Assembly (NCBI GenBank): GCA_903772945.1
Contig: CAICTM010000452.1
Coordinates: 1-64,000, forward strand
DNA length: 64,000 bases
Direction: 5' to 3'
DNA from: Seminavis robusta
Lineage: Eukaryota > Bacillariophyta > Bacillariophyceae > Naviculales > Naviculaceae
Made by a program: the position numbers and the translations under genes. This document shows, piece after piece, positions 43,301 to 53,816 of this stretch; the first letter of the stretch is position 1, and the number at the start of each line of letters is the position of its first letter. The notes beneath the pieces are model-generated. The model ran no database searches. It worked only from the letters and a program-made list of their open reading frames with translations, and was not told the DNA's origin.

Positions 43301-43441
43301 CGCGGCTTCCAGTTTCTCCCTGAGGGGATCCAGATAGCTCGGCGACCACTCAGACGCTTGGACGGTCATCGAAGCTATCAACAGTTGAATGATCCAAGTG
43401 GACACAGCCAGGCCGCTACAGGTAGATGTTGGGATCTTCAT
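40355..43441 (-). CDS. Class C GPCR (GABA-B-like 7TM) with RbsB-like ligand domain, 2 exons
   Basis: Exons 42369-43441 and 40355-42269 (donor GTACGT, acceptor TTTACAG) join to 995 residues. Signal peptide 1-28 (ends MTVQA-SEW). Residues about 85-370 form a bacterial-type periplasmic sugar-binding fold: DPDLMTPILRKAKDDLGIPVVTFDSDAP, YYVGTNNSFFGRQLGRQM, GTFAIISGESVNLQERHNGIL. These are the ribose/autoinducer-binding (Peripla_BP_4) motifs, not the LIVBP-like domain of animal class C receptors. Seven hydrophobic segments (about 430-700) match the 7tm_3 family: YIGYTLFTIVALTALAF, FLVMIAVGVIIMTAC, VPWLFSIGFTTTFSAM, then four more ending VFVLLCFIVGMVIL. The tail of about 290 residues is acidic and Ser/Glu-rich. 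It is a surface receptor, probably G-protein-coupled; the ligand is unknown. Confidence 0.87.
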
Positions 43442-44078
43442 AATGTCCAAAAACCAATGACAGATCGATACCTCCTCCACTGCAGATCGAGATGATGGTG
43501 TGAACCGCGTTGCCTGCTAAAGTAACAGAGGTCTAAAAAGAGCACTTGGGTTTCCTTCTTTACTAAAGAGTGGCTTCTATGAATGCAAACGCACCAGCAG
43601 CCAAGCAGCAAGCCAAAAGCAGCGTTCGGTAATAGCGCTTTTGCAAAACCTCGGCGAGTGGAGAAAAGGTAACATCGTCGTCACCTCCGAGTGTAATAAG
43701 TGCAGTCTTCTCCTTATGTATCTTCCGCAACTACAATATCTCCAATTGATTTAACACTCCCTTTTACAGGAAATGACTTCATTGTCTCTATGTCCACCTG
43801 ACGTAGGATGGAACAAATTACCTCACTGTTTGCCCTAAATGAAAAAATGAGACGAAATGTGTTCCCTAAATGAAGAAATGATGGCGCTATGATGGAAAGG
43901 GGGAAGTGTGTTCGAGAATTTTGCCGGAGTACAGACCCGCCGATCATCGCACGGCGACTATTCGGCCGTTGCCTTCTTTCACTTTTTCAGCTTCTTGTCG
44001 TTCCTCATTTTTCTTTCAGCGCACGAGACAAGAGAAGGTTTACCGTACCGGTACAACTCCAGCAATTCAGCAAGCAAG
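43442..44078. other. Divergent upstream region
   Basis: 637 bp between the receptor gene and the second tubby gene. No element is recognised apart from CCGGTAC-type palindromes near 44045. Confidence 0.5.
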
Positions 44079-45248
44079 ATGAAGATGAAGAAAAAGCCAC
44101 AATTGAGCATCAACACACAATGGGGATCCCCACTGAGTATAGCTGCACACACGAAACTCCGAAAGGAATTACTTATCAGTACCAAGAACCAACAACAACG
44201 ACTTTGGTGGGACGATGCCGCGCCAACCGATGATACCATTACACCCCCGTCCTCCAACACACTCGTCAAGCCACTGGGACCGTTTGACGTTCCTTGGATG
44301 CCGCATCACTTTAATCGTTCCACTGCGTTGGTTCAAGCCGTTGTGTATCGAAACAATAAGAACATGGTTATGTTCTGTCTCGAAAAGGAAGAACAACAAA
44401 ACGCGAAGAAGCAAACGTGGCCGTTGTTTGTGGCGTTTCGACCTGGAGACGCTTCTTCCTCGGCATTTCTCATCTTTGACGCATCCATGGGCGACAGCAT
44501 CAAGGATGACGGCGAAACCAAAACGATTGTCTTTGACAAGGACAATCTAGACCGTTACAATGACGACCCCGAGTTCACATCTATGGATAGCAAGCGGTTC
44601 CTGGGCAGTCTCGATCGGATTCCTCGAAGCCATCCCTTTCAAGACACGGCGTATGCACTTCACCGGGGATACGTTCCCAAAATCCAAGTGGCTTCCATTG
44701 TCTATGGTCCTTCCTTCTTGGGAGGACTGCGCCAGAGCAGCTCGCCTCGCAGTGCCAGCCTCTGCATCTTTCCACAAAACGACGCTTGCTTGATGCATCA
44801 TCCCGAGCAACAGCATTCACCAGGCGGTGTTCCAGAGCCTCCTCGCCGTCACCGTCAACCCAATACCATTCATGAAACAGTGGCGGGCCTGCACAAGGAG
44901 GAGAATGCTGTCAAATACACCTTGAATGCCTTTTTGTTTAGCCCAAAGATGAAGCAGCGGCTCGCAGTTGCCCCGTCCTCAACCATGAGTGATATCATGG
45001 CGCCACCACAAGTCTTTGAACGCAAACGGGCAGCCTACGATTCGGTAACCAAAAAGCGAACGTTGCCCTTTGTCGGGCGTCGCAGCAAAGTGGCTTCGAC
45101 GAAAAACATTCAACTGGTAGAAAAGTCGTCCAATGAAATCGTCTTGCAAATGTGCAAGTGGAGTGATCAGGAATTCAATCTCGACTTTAAGAATCCTTTC
45201 AACGCGTTCCAGGTTTTTGGATTCGCGCTCGGGCAGTTCGACTACTAA
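44079..45248 (+). CDS. Tubby-like C-terminal domain protein (copy 2, divergent)
   Basis: A 389-residue protein from the ATG at 44079 (AAGATGAAGATG). The start is Lys-rich (MKMKKKPQL). Residues about 60-280 are diverged beta-strand sequence. The C-terminal hallmark is clear: FVGRRSKVASTKNIQLVEKSS, IVLQMCKWSDQEFNLDF, NPFNAFQVFGFALGQFDY. These match the family pattern GRV-AS-KNFQL ... lqfgk ... f-ldf-PlnAFqaFaiaLsqfd. Residues between about 130 and 250 carry insertions with His- and Pro-rich loops, longer than copy 1 at 28465-29388. The two are not close duplicates. The likely role is phosphoinositide binding at membranes. Confidence 0.78.
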   Translation: MKMKKKPQLSINTQWGSPLSIAAHTKLRKELLISTKNQQQRLWWDDAAPTDDTITPPSSNTLVKPLGPFDVPWMPHHFNRSTALVQAVVYRNNKNMVMFCLEKEEQQNAKKQTWPLFVAFRPGDASSSAFLIFDASMGDSIKDDGETKTIVFDKDNLDRYNDDPEFTSMDSKRFLGSLDRIPRSHPFQDTAYALHRGYVPKIQVASIVYGPSFLGGLRQSSSPRSASLCIFPQNDACLMHHPEQQHSPGGVPEPPRRHRQPNTIHETVAGLHKEENAVKYTLNAFLFSPKMKQRLAVAPSSTMSDIMAPPQVFERKRAAYDSVTKKRTLPFVGRRSKVASTKNIQLVEKSSNEIVLQMCKWSDQEFNLDFKNPFNAFQVFGFALGQFDY

Positions 45249-46005
45249 CTAAAAGGTGTGTAAGGGAGTTGGCAACGATGCCTTGAGAATCGTCAGTGTG
45301 AAAGTCAGCTACAAGCAGTACGGGTACGGTACCCAACCCAAAGAAACCAGGAAACAACAAGCACTTGAGATTATTTAATTGCAGCTCAACCGAAATAAAG
45401 ATGCTTAACCACTCTAGCTACCGTGCCGTAGCAGGGCCCTCTGCTGAATCCTCGTCTGCTCTCTATTGATTCAACCTCGGAGCTGTCTCACGCTCTTGGC
45501 CCAATGAGTATACGTCAAGATTTGGGCTCTGGTTGCTCCGATGTATTCGTCACGCCTATGGGAGATCACGTGAAGCTTGCTCGGTCCTTGGCTGATTGGA
45601 GATTCAGGGAGCAGGAGCGGGATTTGTTGGGGTTGCAGACTTCGTGTCGGTGACTTCATCATTTATTTGATCCTCTTCCAATGGATCACGAACTGAAAGG
45701 CAATCTTCAGAACACGAAAATGACACAGGCACTCGCAATTTTAAATACACCCTGGACTAGTATGTGTTTTTACTTTTTTTGCTTTGGGCCACAATGACTT
45801 GCGGTTGCCTTTCTTGGTCATGTAGAGTTTGGTCTGATTTTTTCTGTGGTTTGGGTCCGTTTCCGGATGTTTTTCATTTGTTTCTGCCTTTTTCAAGTAT
45901 TTTCATTGTTTCTGGTGTTTTTGGGTTTGATCCTTTTTAGATGAAGACTTGTTGTCCTCCTACTGATGTGCACGTCCGGGTTGAATAGAGGGTTGGGGCA
46001 AGTCT
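45249..46005. other. Intergenic; T-rich 3' flank of the protease gene
   Basis: 757 bp. A T-rich, TTTTT-containing stretch fills 45750-45960. GGGTACGGTACCC lies near 45322. No gene is seen. Confidence 0.5.
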
Positions 46006-47709
46006 CTACCAGCAAGCGTAGCAAGTTTGAGGGCAGTTGTGGTAAACAACATCATAGCCGCAGTACCACCAGGGATCGTTCATAGCAAACCAGGTGCAGT
46101 CAGCCACAAAACACCAGTAGCCACAAACCCAGGTACTCCAATTAGGATTGTCCATGCAGGTATCAGGAGATGGGTTGGTGGGAGCTGGCTGGGGAGCAGG
46201 TGTAGAGGTGGGAGCTGGCTGGGGCGCTAGAGTGGGGAAAGGGGTGGGGAAAGGTGTAGGGAATGGGGTGGGGAATGGGGTTATAGGGCCATCATTTTCT
46301 TGGTGGATACAACCAGCAGGAGCATTGTTGATCGCATTGGTAATGGTTGAAATGGATGTGGAAGAGAACGATGTGCAGGTGTTGCAAAGAAAGGCATACA
46401 TGATGAATCCTTCATTGGGGAAGTGCTCTGCAGCAAGGTTGTGCCCAGCTTCATGAGCAAAGAGGAGCGCCTGATTCAAAAGAGATCCAGTCCAGGTCAT
46501 TTCATTGACACCTTTGGACCATTGCATTGCAAGAGATACAGAGTATGAGTTGATGTGTTTTGAAGGGTTGTGGAGTGGTATTGCCCAGAAAGCATTGGGG
46601 GCCGATCATTCTACCTTACCTGTCCTGTAGAATGAATTGCAAAGCACGTCTAGGTAGGCACACCCAATAGTGCTGGTTCCAGTGAAGTCAAATCCATGGA
46701 AGAGATGGACAAGGTCGCCCTCAAATAACGTGCCTTGGTTGGCTACAAAGTTTGAAAACTGCTCCAAGAGGGAATTTGAGGTGCTGCAAACATCAGAAGA
46801 GCCAGCGCTATTGATCATGGATCGAATCGGGTCATTGCCTGGATTGCAGTAGGTGGCCAAAGTCTTGATCTTGAGCTTCACATTGAAAACTTCATATTTC
46901 TTGCTAGCCTCAGCAAAAATTGAGATTGCCCTTGCCTGGGCATCAGTTGGATTTCCTCCATAGGCAGCACAGAAATAGCTATCAACAACAATGTCAAATT
47001 CAACAACATCGAAGACAGTTTGCAGAGAGCGATCAATTGTTTTATGCTGATCATGGGTGCTCATAGGCTCCTTCAACTGACTGATGGATCGGAGGTTACG
47101 ACGGTCATCATGGCTCAATGCATCTGCCAGAGTGAATTCAGCCAACAATTCATCACTGATATCGTCAACATCAAGCTCTGCAAAGTAATTGTCAACCACA
47201 GGAAGAACATCCAGATTGACACCGCGCCCATTCCCATTTCCTCTTTTGGTTGCTGACAACAACCGTCCTTCAGCACCCTTGGTGATTGTAACAGAGCTGT
47301 CTGTGTTGCTTTGAAACACAAGGGGAGACAGAACCTGCTCAGCTCCATCCTCAAAAACACGTGCTCCTTTGGCAAACACATTAAAGGGGGTCAGGTCGTT
47401 GTCATCTAAGGAAATCGGGCGCCCCCCAACATGCACTGAGTTTCCAGTAACTTCCTGCACAGGAAGGGTCCGGCCAGGTTTCACTTGATTGTCTTCATTG
47501 AACTTTGCAAGCACAAAATCAGGAGGGCCATGGCCTTGGCCATTGCCATTGGCGTTGCCATTACCATTGCCATTGTTGCCACCTTGGCGTCCCAAGAAAT
47601 CCTCATCTCCGAACTGAAGATCACGTTCAACAATGACAGGGCCATTGTCCAAGGAAATGACCACATTGAACCAGGAAACAAGTGTGATTGCAGTGATTGA
47701 AAGCTTCAT
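46006..47709 (-). CDS. Secreted zinc metalloprotease (metzincin) with ShKT-like tail, 2 exons
   Basis: Exons 46620-47709 and 46006-46511 (donor GTAAGG, acceptor CCAAAG) join to 531 residues. Signal peptide 1-19 (MKLSITAITLVSWFNVVIS). An Asn/Gly-rich linker (GNNGNGNGNANGNG) and a pro-region precede the catalytic domain. The zinc site is HEAGHNLAAEH (383-393) with a Met-turn-like FIMYAF. The family consensus HExxHxxGxxH has Ala in place of Gly. The pro-region has an Arg-rich stretch (HDDRRNLRS). A PFPT/PAPT-rich hinge leads to a C-terminal Cys-rich module (CMDNPNW ... CFVADC ... CPQTCYAC) resembling ShKT. It is expected to cleave extracellular proteins or cell-wall material. An alternative ending within exon 1 was rejected because the spliced frame restores the complete zinc motif. 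Confidence 0.85.
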
Positions 47710-48497
47710 TTTTGCACCAGTGGAAATAGATGGTTTGTTGTGTTCTTTTCGTTTTGTTTTATGTGTTTGCAACTTGTGAGTTTGTGGAATTGTGAGATCA
47801 ATCTAATGGTTTGCCGATGCCGCAATTGCTTAGGTCTTGGGAGGTGTATCGGTAGTCAATCCCCGCAAGATCAATTCAATTTGAGGTACTTCGTAGTGTC
47901 AAAAACAAGTATGCACCCGGTACCATTCAACAGCATCAGCAGCACCACATTGCCTGGAAAGTGGTGCTTTGGGCCCACAATCCATAGTACGGTACCGGCA
48001 CCGGCACAAAGGGGAGAATGAATCGGACATGCAAATCTTGGCATCTTCCCACCACGATGGCCTCTGAGATACAAGAGCTGACAGAGTGCAGGAGTTCTCA
48101 GAATGTCCTCGCGTCCTCCCAACAAGACCTATGACAGAGGAGGCAAGTCCAACTTTTCGAGATAATGTTCTCTTCTTGAGACATGGATACTTTTTGTACT
48201 GAAGGGTGCGATAGTGCGATAGTGGAAAATGACCAGCATCCGACAAGGACGATCAACTGCAAGAAAACATCGTAACGAGGGTTAATTTAGAGTAGGGAAG
48301 ATATCTACGGAAGACTACAGTGGCAGAATCAAGTGCACATACATCAGTACCGGTATACAGAAAGGCACGATTTCACAATATCGAATAAAGGCGAAGACGG
48401 ACTCCGTCTTGAAGGTTACTACCGCCGGTAGCGAGGGCCCGGACTATCTATATATCTGTCATCCCAAAAGAACCATCGATAATCGCATCTGTGATCA
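47710..48497. other. Divergent intergenic region
   Basis: 788 bp with GGTACC/GGTACCGGCACCGG palindromic runs near 47989-48003. No gene is seen. Confidence 0.5.
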
Positions 48498-49985
48498 ATG
48501 ACGACGGCGATTGGGCACCATCTTTCTTCTATGATTCCATTGACTCTGAGCCAGCGAACGGGGTTCTTGATATCCACGCTGAGAGCCAAGCCGAGATTTC
48601 GTTTGTCGAGTCTCCGTCGCCGTCGTTGGCTATTCTTTGGTGCACCTCCGAATCGTCGGCAGCTGCCGAAAACCGACGCGGAAGGAAACGAGAATGCCGG
48701 TGATTGCTTGTATAACTGCTCGATTTCCTTAACTCCGCCAACAAGGTTGAACTTGTTTCAGATGATTCGTCCAAGGAAGCGCAGCATTGCGTTGATCTTG
48801 GTGTTCTTGTGCTTTGGTTTCACTCTGTGCTTGGCCATTGCTGGCATGACGATGTCGATTGCCAGCCAAGACCATTCTATTGCACGTGAGTGACACAATA
48901 CCTGGGCCGCGGAGGACCAGACCACTTTTGCACCCGTCTTCACTGGTTCCCCAAACTCCTCCAACCAGCAGTGTCCCAAACTCAGGGATCCAACAACACA
49001 TGGCCATCACACAGCGCCATGACTCACCAGCAAACGGAGCGGTCACAACAAGTGCAGCTGTACCATCTACAGATGCACCCTCCCCGTCCCCAGTCTCCTC
49101 TGATCCCTCTGGTTAACATTCCGTTCTGTCCTCTTTCTTACCATCGTTTCCTCCTTCTCCAGTCTCTTTGGTTCCGACGGGTCTCTCCTTCTCAGAGTCT
49201 CTTCCTGTGTACACCCAGGCGGCCTTGAAAGACAAGACTTCTCCCCAATCCAGAGCGTTGGATTGGCTGAGCAACCGTCCTGGATACCCTCGCCTTGAGC
49301 GGTGGAGGAAGCTGCAACTGTACGCCATTGCCACGTTTTACTTTGCATACAAGGGCGACCAGTGGTGGGACAATGATCAGGTACGTTGGTGGAGTCATAC
49401 AGTTACCGAGTGCGAGTGGGGAGACCGGGGTAACGGGGCCAATACTTGCGACAATGGACGTATCACGTCTCTCTCACTCGAGTCACAAAAGGAGCGCATC
49501 AGCGGAGCAACGACACTTCCCGAGCTGGCACTTTTGTCATCGCTAGAAAACCTGAAGATATCCCTCACCGATCTACCCACTGACTTGGCGGAAGTGCTGC
49601 CTTCTGAGCTTGCAACCTTGACAAGTTTGAAAGGCATTCGCGTGTTTGGGAATAGCATTCATGGACAGCTTGGAAGTTACCTTGGCGACTTTCAGCAACT
49701 GACCAACTTGAACTTGGGATCCAACGAATTGACAGGTCCAATTCCCAGCTCTCGTCTTCCGTCGTTGCGGTACTGTACTTGACTTTGAGAGATAACTTGT
49801 CGACTTCCACAGTTCCACATGAGCTTGGAGCCCTGACTTCCTTGGAATCGTTGGTAATCCATGGGAACAATCGCATTACAGGCACTCTCCCGCTATCCAT
49901 TTGCAAATTACCATTCCTTCAAACTCTCAAAGTGGACTGCTCCCAGATTTCATGCCCTTCTGTGTGTTCTTGCACTTGCTACTAA
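48498..49985 (+). pseudogene. Diatom-type LRR membrane protein, interrupted frame
   Basis: Exons 48498-48885, 48986-49111 and 49163-49782 give a type II-like protein: Arg-rich start, a transmembrane helix (SIALILVFLCFGFTLCLAIAG), a Ser/Thr/Pro stalk, then the diatom LRR N-cap ALDWLSNRPGY ... LQLYAIATFYFAYKGDQWW ... CEWGDRG. LRRs follow (LATLTSLKGIRVFGNSIHG, QLTNLNLGSNELTGPIP). The frame then stops at 49782, and the LRR continues 2 bases out of frame as LTLRDN ... LGALTSLESLVIHGNNRITGTLP to a Cys-rich end (SCPSVCSCTCY, stop 49985). So one frame change near 49775 splits an otherwise complete gene. It may be a recent pseudogene, a sequencing indel or a missed intron. Such proteins are cell-surface LRR receptors or adhesins. 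The first ATG is uncertain. Confidence 0.7.
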
Positions 49986-50619
49986 CTCGCTCCCCGTGAA
50001 AAATGAAATGCACGTCCACCGGTCCCGGTATCTCCTACCGTATTGCAGAGTACGGTGCCGTAACTGTTGAAGCCACATCCGTACTTCAAATTGGTAAAAT
50101 CAAATGTACACCTCCAGCAAATCCTTTTTTCCTGCGGCCTGTTAGCTAGCTAGGGAACAATACACCACCAAGAGCAAGAATTAGGCGACTGATGATACAG
50201 AGTTTGAAAGATGTTACCGTATCTGCAGTGGAAGGTTGTGCGCTCAACCCATGGAAGCACGAGCATTACCGTACCTACTGGTACGGTACCGGTACCGGTG
50301 CCACTATCGGTACGGGGTGCAAACCCAGCATAAGCTGGCTTTGTCAACGGATCCTTCCAAGATCCAAGAACGAAGAACGAACTGACGCCGTTGGATCCCA
50401 TTTCCATTTCCTGAAGCAAAAGCTGTGAAGAGTGAAGAGTGAAGACTGGGACAACCCAAGAAAGGAGGTATCTATCGCAATCGCACTAATCTACCTATTG
50501 AGCTAGAGTCTTCAATCTACCAGTACTCTGTTCCTCTTTACAAGTTTTCTCTTCGTTTGTCTCAAACAACTACCTATTGACGATACACGATCCATCACCC
50601 CAACGCTCGTACATGTACC
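49986..50619. other. Intergenic with GGTACCGGTACC palindrome
   Basis: 634 bp. The perfect palindrome GGTACCGGTACC lies at 50285-50296 inside a longer alternating run. CTAGCTAG is near 50143. It ends in the promoter of the papain-type gene. Confidence 0.55.
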
Positions 50620-52076
50620 ATGACTCGATTTCCGCTTGGCTTTTGGCTGTTGTTGACGGTTGGTTCCGTTTGGGCTCATGACGATGCTTATTATTCCTTT
50701 GACGACTTTGTCAAGGAGTATGGCAAGATCTACAACAGTGACGAAGAACGACAAATGCGCAAGGAGATCTTTGAGGCTAATTTCTTGACGATCCAAGATC
50801 ACAACAACAACAACAAGAGGGACGAATACAGTCACGTGTTGGCTGTCAACGAATGGGCCGACCGTCGCATTCCCGAAGAATTGCCTTTGGGATTGCACAA
50901 GAAAGCCGTGGTGGCAGAAGATGATCCTTTGAATCTCATGTTCATCACCAGGCCAACGAAAAAGCAGGTAAGAGATATCTTCAAAGCAGGCTAAGTGTGC
51001 TGCCTGGTTTTGGTGTCATGTCGTTTCTTACCTTCTGCATTGCTACTGTATGAACGTTTCTCACTATGATGTAGTCTACCGACGCAGCGGAAGCCTTTTA
51101 TCAAGACTGGTTGAAGAATACCGTTGTTCCAGTGTCGGAATTGCCCAAAGAAGTGGATTGGCGCAGCCACAACCCAAAAGTTACCACCCATGTCAAGAAT
51201 CAGGGATTCTGTGGATCTTGTTGGGCCGTTGCCAGTACGGAAGTATTGGAATCGCACATTGCCTTGAAAACGGGAAAATTGTTCAAACTCAGTCCTCAGG
51301 AGCTGGTCAGTTGTGTGCAAAATCCTCTGCATTGTGGAGGTGGCGGTGGATGTCAAGGAGCCACCTACGAATTGGCATTTGAATACGTGATGGAGCATGG
51401 AATGGTTCCCGAAAAGGAATTCCCGTATCGAAGTGGCACGGGATTTAATGTCAAGTGCAGTCTTGTCAATGGAACTTTGGAGCAAGAGTCCTCGTCTTTG
51501 TTGAGGCGTCCATTCGACGACAATACACACGACAACGATTACATTGATGGCGCCGTGGCAACCATTGATGGATACATCAACTTTCCCACCAACAACTATA
51601 CCGAATTGATGAATGCTGTCGCTACCTTGGGACCCATTGGCGTGACGACGGCAGCCAGCAGGTGGTCATTCTATAGGGGTGGTGTCTACGAAGTGAAGGA
51701 CCACCAGACCAAAGGCGCGACAGATGTCGACCACGCGGTGGTGCTCGAGGGTTATGGGATTGATCAAGAATCACAAAAACCATTCTGGTTGGTCCGCAAC
51801 TCGTGGGGGGCCTCCTGGGGTGAAGATGGATACATTCGATTGAAGCGAGTAGACCCCAGTACCCTTCCAGACTTTGATGAGGACGACTGCGGAATAGACA
51901 CGGATCCTTCCGACGGTGCCGCATGTACCAAGGATAAGGATGGACACACCATCAAACCCAAACCAGTCAAGGTCTGTGGAACCTCGGCAATCCTGTACGA
52001 TACGTTTGTGCCGGTGGGCGGGCGCTTGATCTCCAACAAGAACAAGAAAGAGAGTCGCAAGGTGCAAGTCAGCTAG
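50620..52076 (+). CDS. Papain-family (C1A) cysteine protease, 2 exons
   Basis: Exons 50620-50967 and 51075-52076 (donor GTAAGA) join to 449 residues. Signal peptide 1-19 (GFWLLLTVGSVWA). The inhibitor I29 pro-domain follows (YYSFDDFVKEYGKIYNSDEERQMRKEIFEANF, about 24-56). The mature enzyme has the catalytic Cys in NQGFCGSCWAVAS (about residue 165), His in VDHAVVLEGYG and Asn in LVRNSWGASWGEDGY. A glycine-rich loop (CGGGGGCQG) aligns with the conserved GC-GG region. The C-terminal extension beyond the peptidase (about 70 residues, acidic then basic) is longer than in cathepsin L/H and could be a targeting or regulatory tail. It is secreted or lysosomal. It converges on the oxygenase gene. Confidence 0.95.
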
Positions 52077-52319
52077 AAAGTTTTTATGATTCATTCCTTG
52101 CTGCGAAGAGAAGAGTCCTGAGGCCATTCAAAGCAAATTAATATGGATAGTTTACTCGAGTTTATTATTTGTCACTCTCGTTATCGATTGAATTCATCAT
52201 CATCATCATCTATTCAAAAATACACATCACTCTCCCTTGTTTTAGCGTGGGTGTACACTTCTTATCGCCTGAAGCAAACAGGGTGAGGAAAAACGGCCGG
52301 AGATCATCCAAAGATGTGA
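52077..52319. other. Convergent 3' flank with CAT repeat
   Basis: A short region between convergent genes. It contains a (CAT)n run at about 52196-52209. No gene is seen. Confidence 0.5.
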
Positions 52320-53816
52320 TTACAGCCGACAAGTTGGCCACTTACTCCTTTTCATTGGAAGCCTGTAGATTGGGGGAGAGTTCTTTGGGGCATCAGGCCT
52401 TGTGGGTCTACACGGTTGACGTATGAGAGATCAAGTTAGTTACCAAGCAACTCATGCAGTTGCTGTACTGAAACTGTCTGTGACTTACTCAAAATGAACG
52501 AACATGTTCGCCAAGAAGCGTCCCTTTAGAGGATACGGGCGCTATGGAATCGCCCAGAGGTTGTTTCAATGGGGGAAAGGTCAGTCTGTGCATCTTGGTC
52601 CAGATACAAGACAAGGCACAAAATAACTTACCCCATGCAAGATAGAATGTGACTCATAGAGGACAAGATCACCAGGTTCCTTTTAAGAAGAAGGGGAGAC
52701 GAAGTGAGTAATCCGGCCTTGGGGGAGGATATGCATTGTTCCCGGACTGTCCGATGCTGTCGTACCATGGTGATATTCTGTTCGGAGGACGAAATAGAAA
52801 CCGGTTCCAATCATTAGTACGAGGTTCAATCAATGTCACAAGAACAATCTCCACCCCTCGCTGATCTCTGTACTCACGTGAGCAAGTCCATCGTGCCCAA
52901 TCACTGTTTATTTGATGCGGTAGAAATGATGAAGAAAGGGTGTGCGTGGGCTGAGTTTGGCTGCTTTCATCGGGCAAAGCTAGTCCAAGCAACGTGCTCA
53001 ACCAGAACCATTGGATGACATACCTTCCAGAGGCCACGGCTCGTCCAAGTCTTGATCTACATTAATGATGACCGAGCTAACCAGTGGCTGTCGGTCCACA
53101 TGGGTGGCCAGAATGTTTCCCGTTTTGTAAATGCGAATCCCATACATACTCGCTTCTTCCAGATGCTGGCCTGTCCATTCCGAAACGATCGGTCTGAGAG
53201 CTTCCCACACCTGGCTAGTCAAGTCATATCCACCCCCTGGTAGCGACGTGTTATCAACTCGAACGACTCCAGGCGGTGTCTCCCAGTGATTGATATAAGT
53301 ACCTCCAGCTGGCCATGGCTCATCGTATGCTTCATGGCGATTTGTTTGCCAAAACTCGAGGATGGACTCAAAAACCTCTGGAGGCAGTCTCAGTTTGCGG
53401 AATCCCAAGCCAGAAGTCATGTTCTTCATTGTCTGAGGTTGTCGATGGGCCATTTCAATCCGCTCTTTTTCGGAACGAAGGCAATCCTCTCCAAATGCGG
53501 CTTTGCATCCTTTCAGAAAATTGTAGTGGTAATAGTCCAACCGATCTTGAGCGAACTTAGTCAAAGGCGTTGTCTTACAAACTCGATTCTCTTCTGTATA
53601 CTTGCAACTGGATGCTGAAAAACTAGATGGGATGTGATGCATTGGGAAGGAAACATCGACCCCGTATTTGAGTGGTACTTCATCTTCGAGATTGTTTTCC
53701 TCCTTTCTCAATATGGCTTCATTCAAGAGACTTGTGCTGTCCACAGATCGGTAAGGACTGAATGATACTAAGAAAAATACATACCACGGTCGTCTATGGC
53801 TAAAAAGTACTGTCAT
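52320..53816 (-). CDS. 2-oxoglutarate/Fe(II) oxygenase (P4H-like), 6 exons including 12-nt and 26-nt microexons
   Basis: Six exons on the minus strand: 53024-53816, 52878-52903 (26 nt), 52766-52777 (12 nt), 52632-52679, 52489-52541 and 52320-52407. They join in phase to 339 residues. N-terminal signal anchor (about residues 10-25). The catalytic core has HVD (239-241) as the first two iron ligands, then the short exons encode VIGHDGLAH, NITM and EPGDLVLYESHSILHG. RPYPLKGRF follows, so H292 and R301 are the third ligand and 2OG-binding residue, as in prolyl-4-hydroxylase (HxGxPxxxGxR/K). The continuity of GHDG-AHNITM-EPGD across three tiny exons supports the gene model. It probably hydroxylates a secreted protein or a small molecule; the substrate is unknown. 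Confidence 0.88.
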
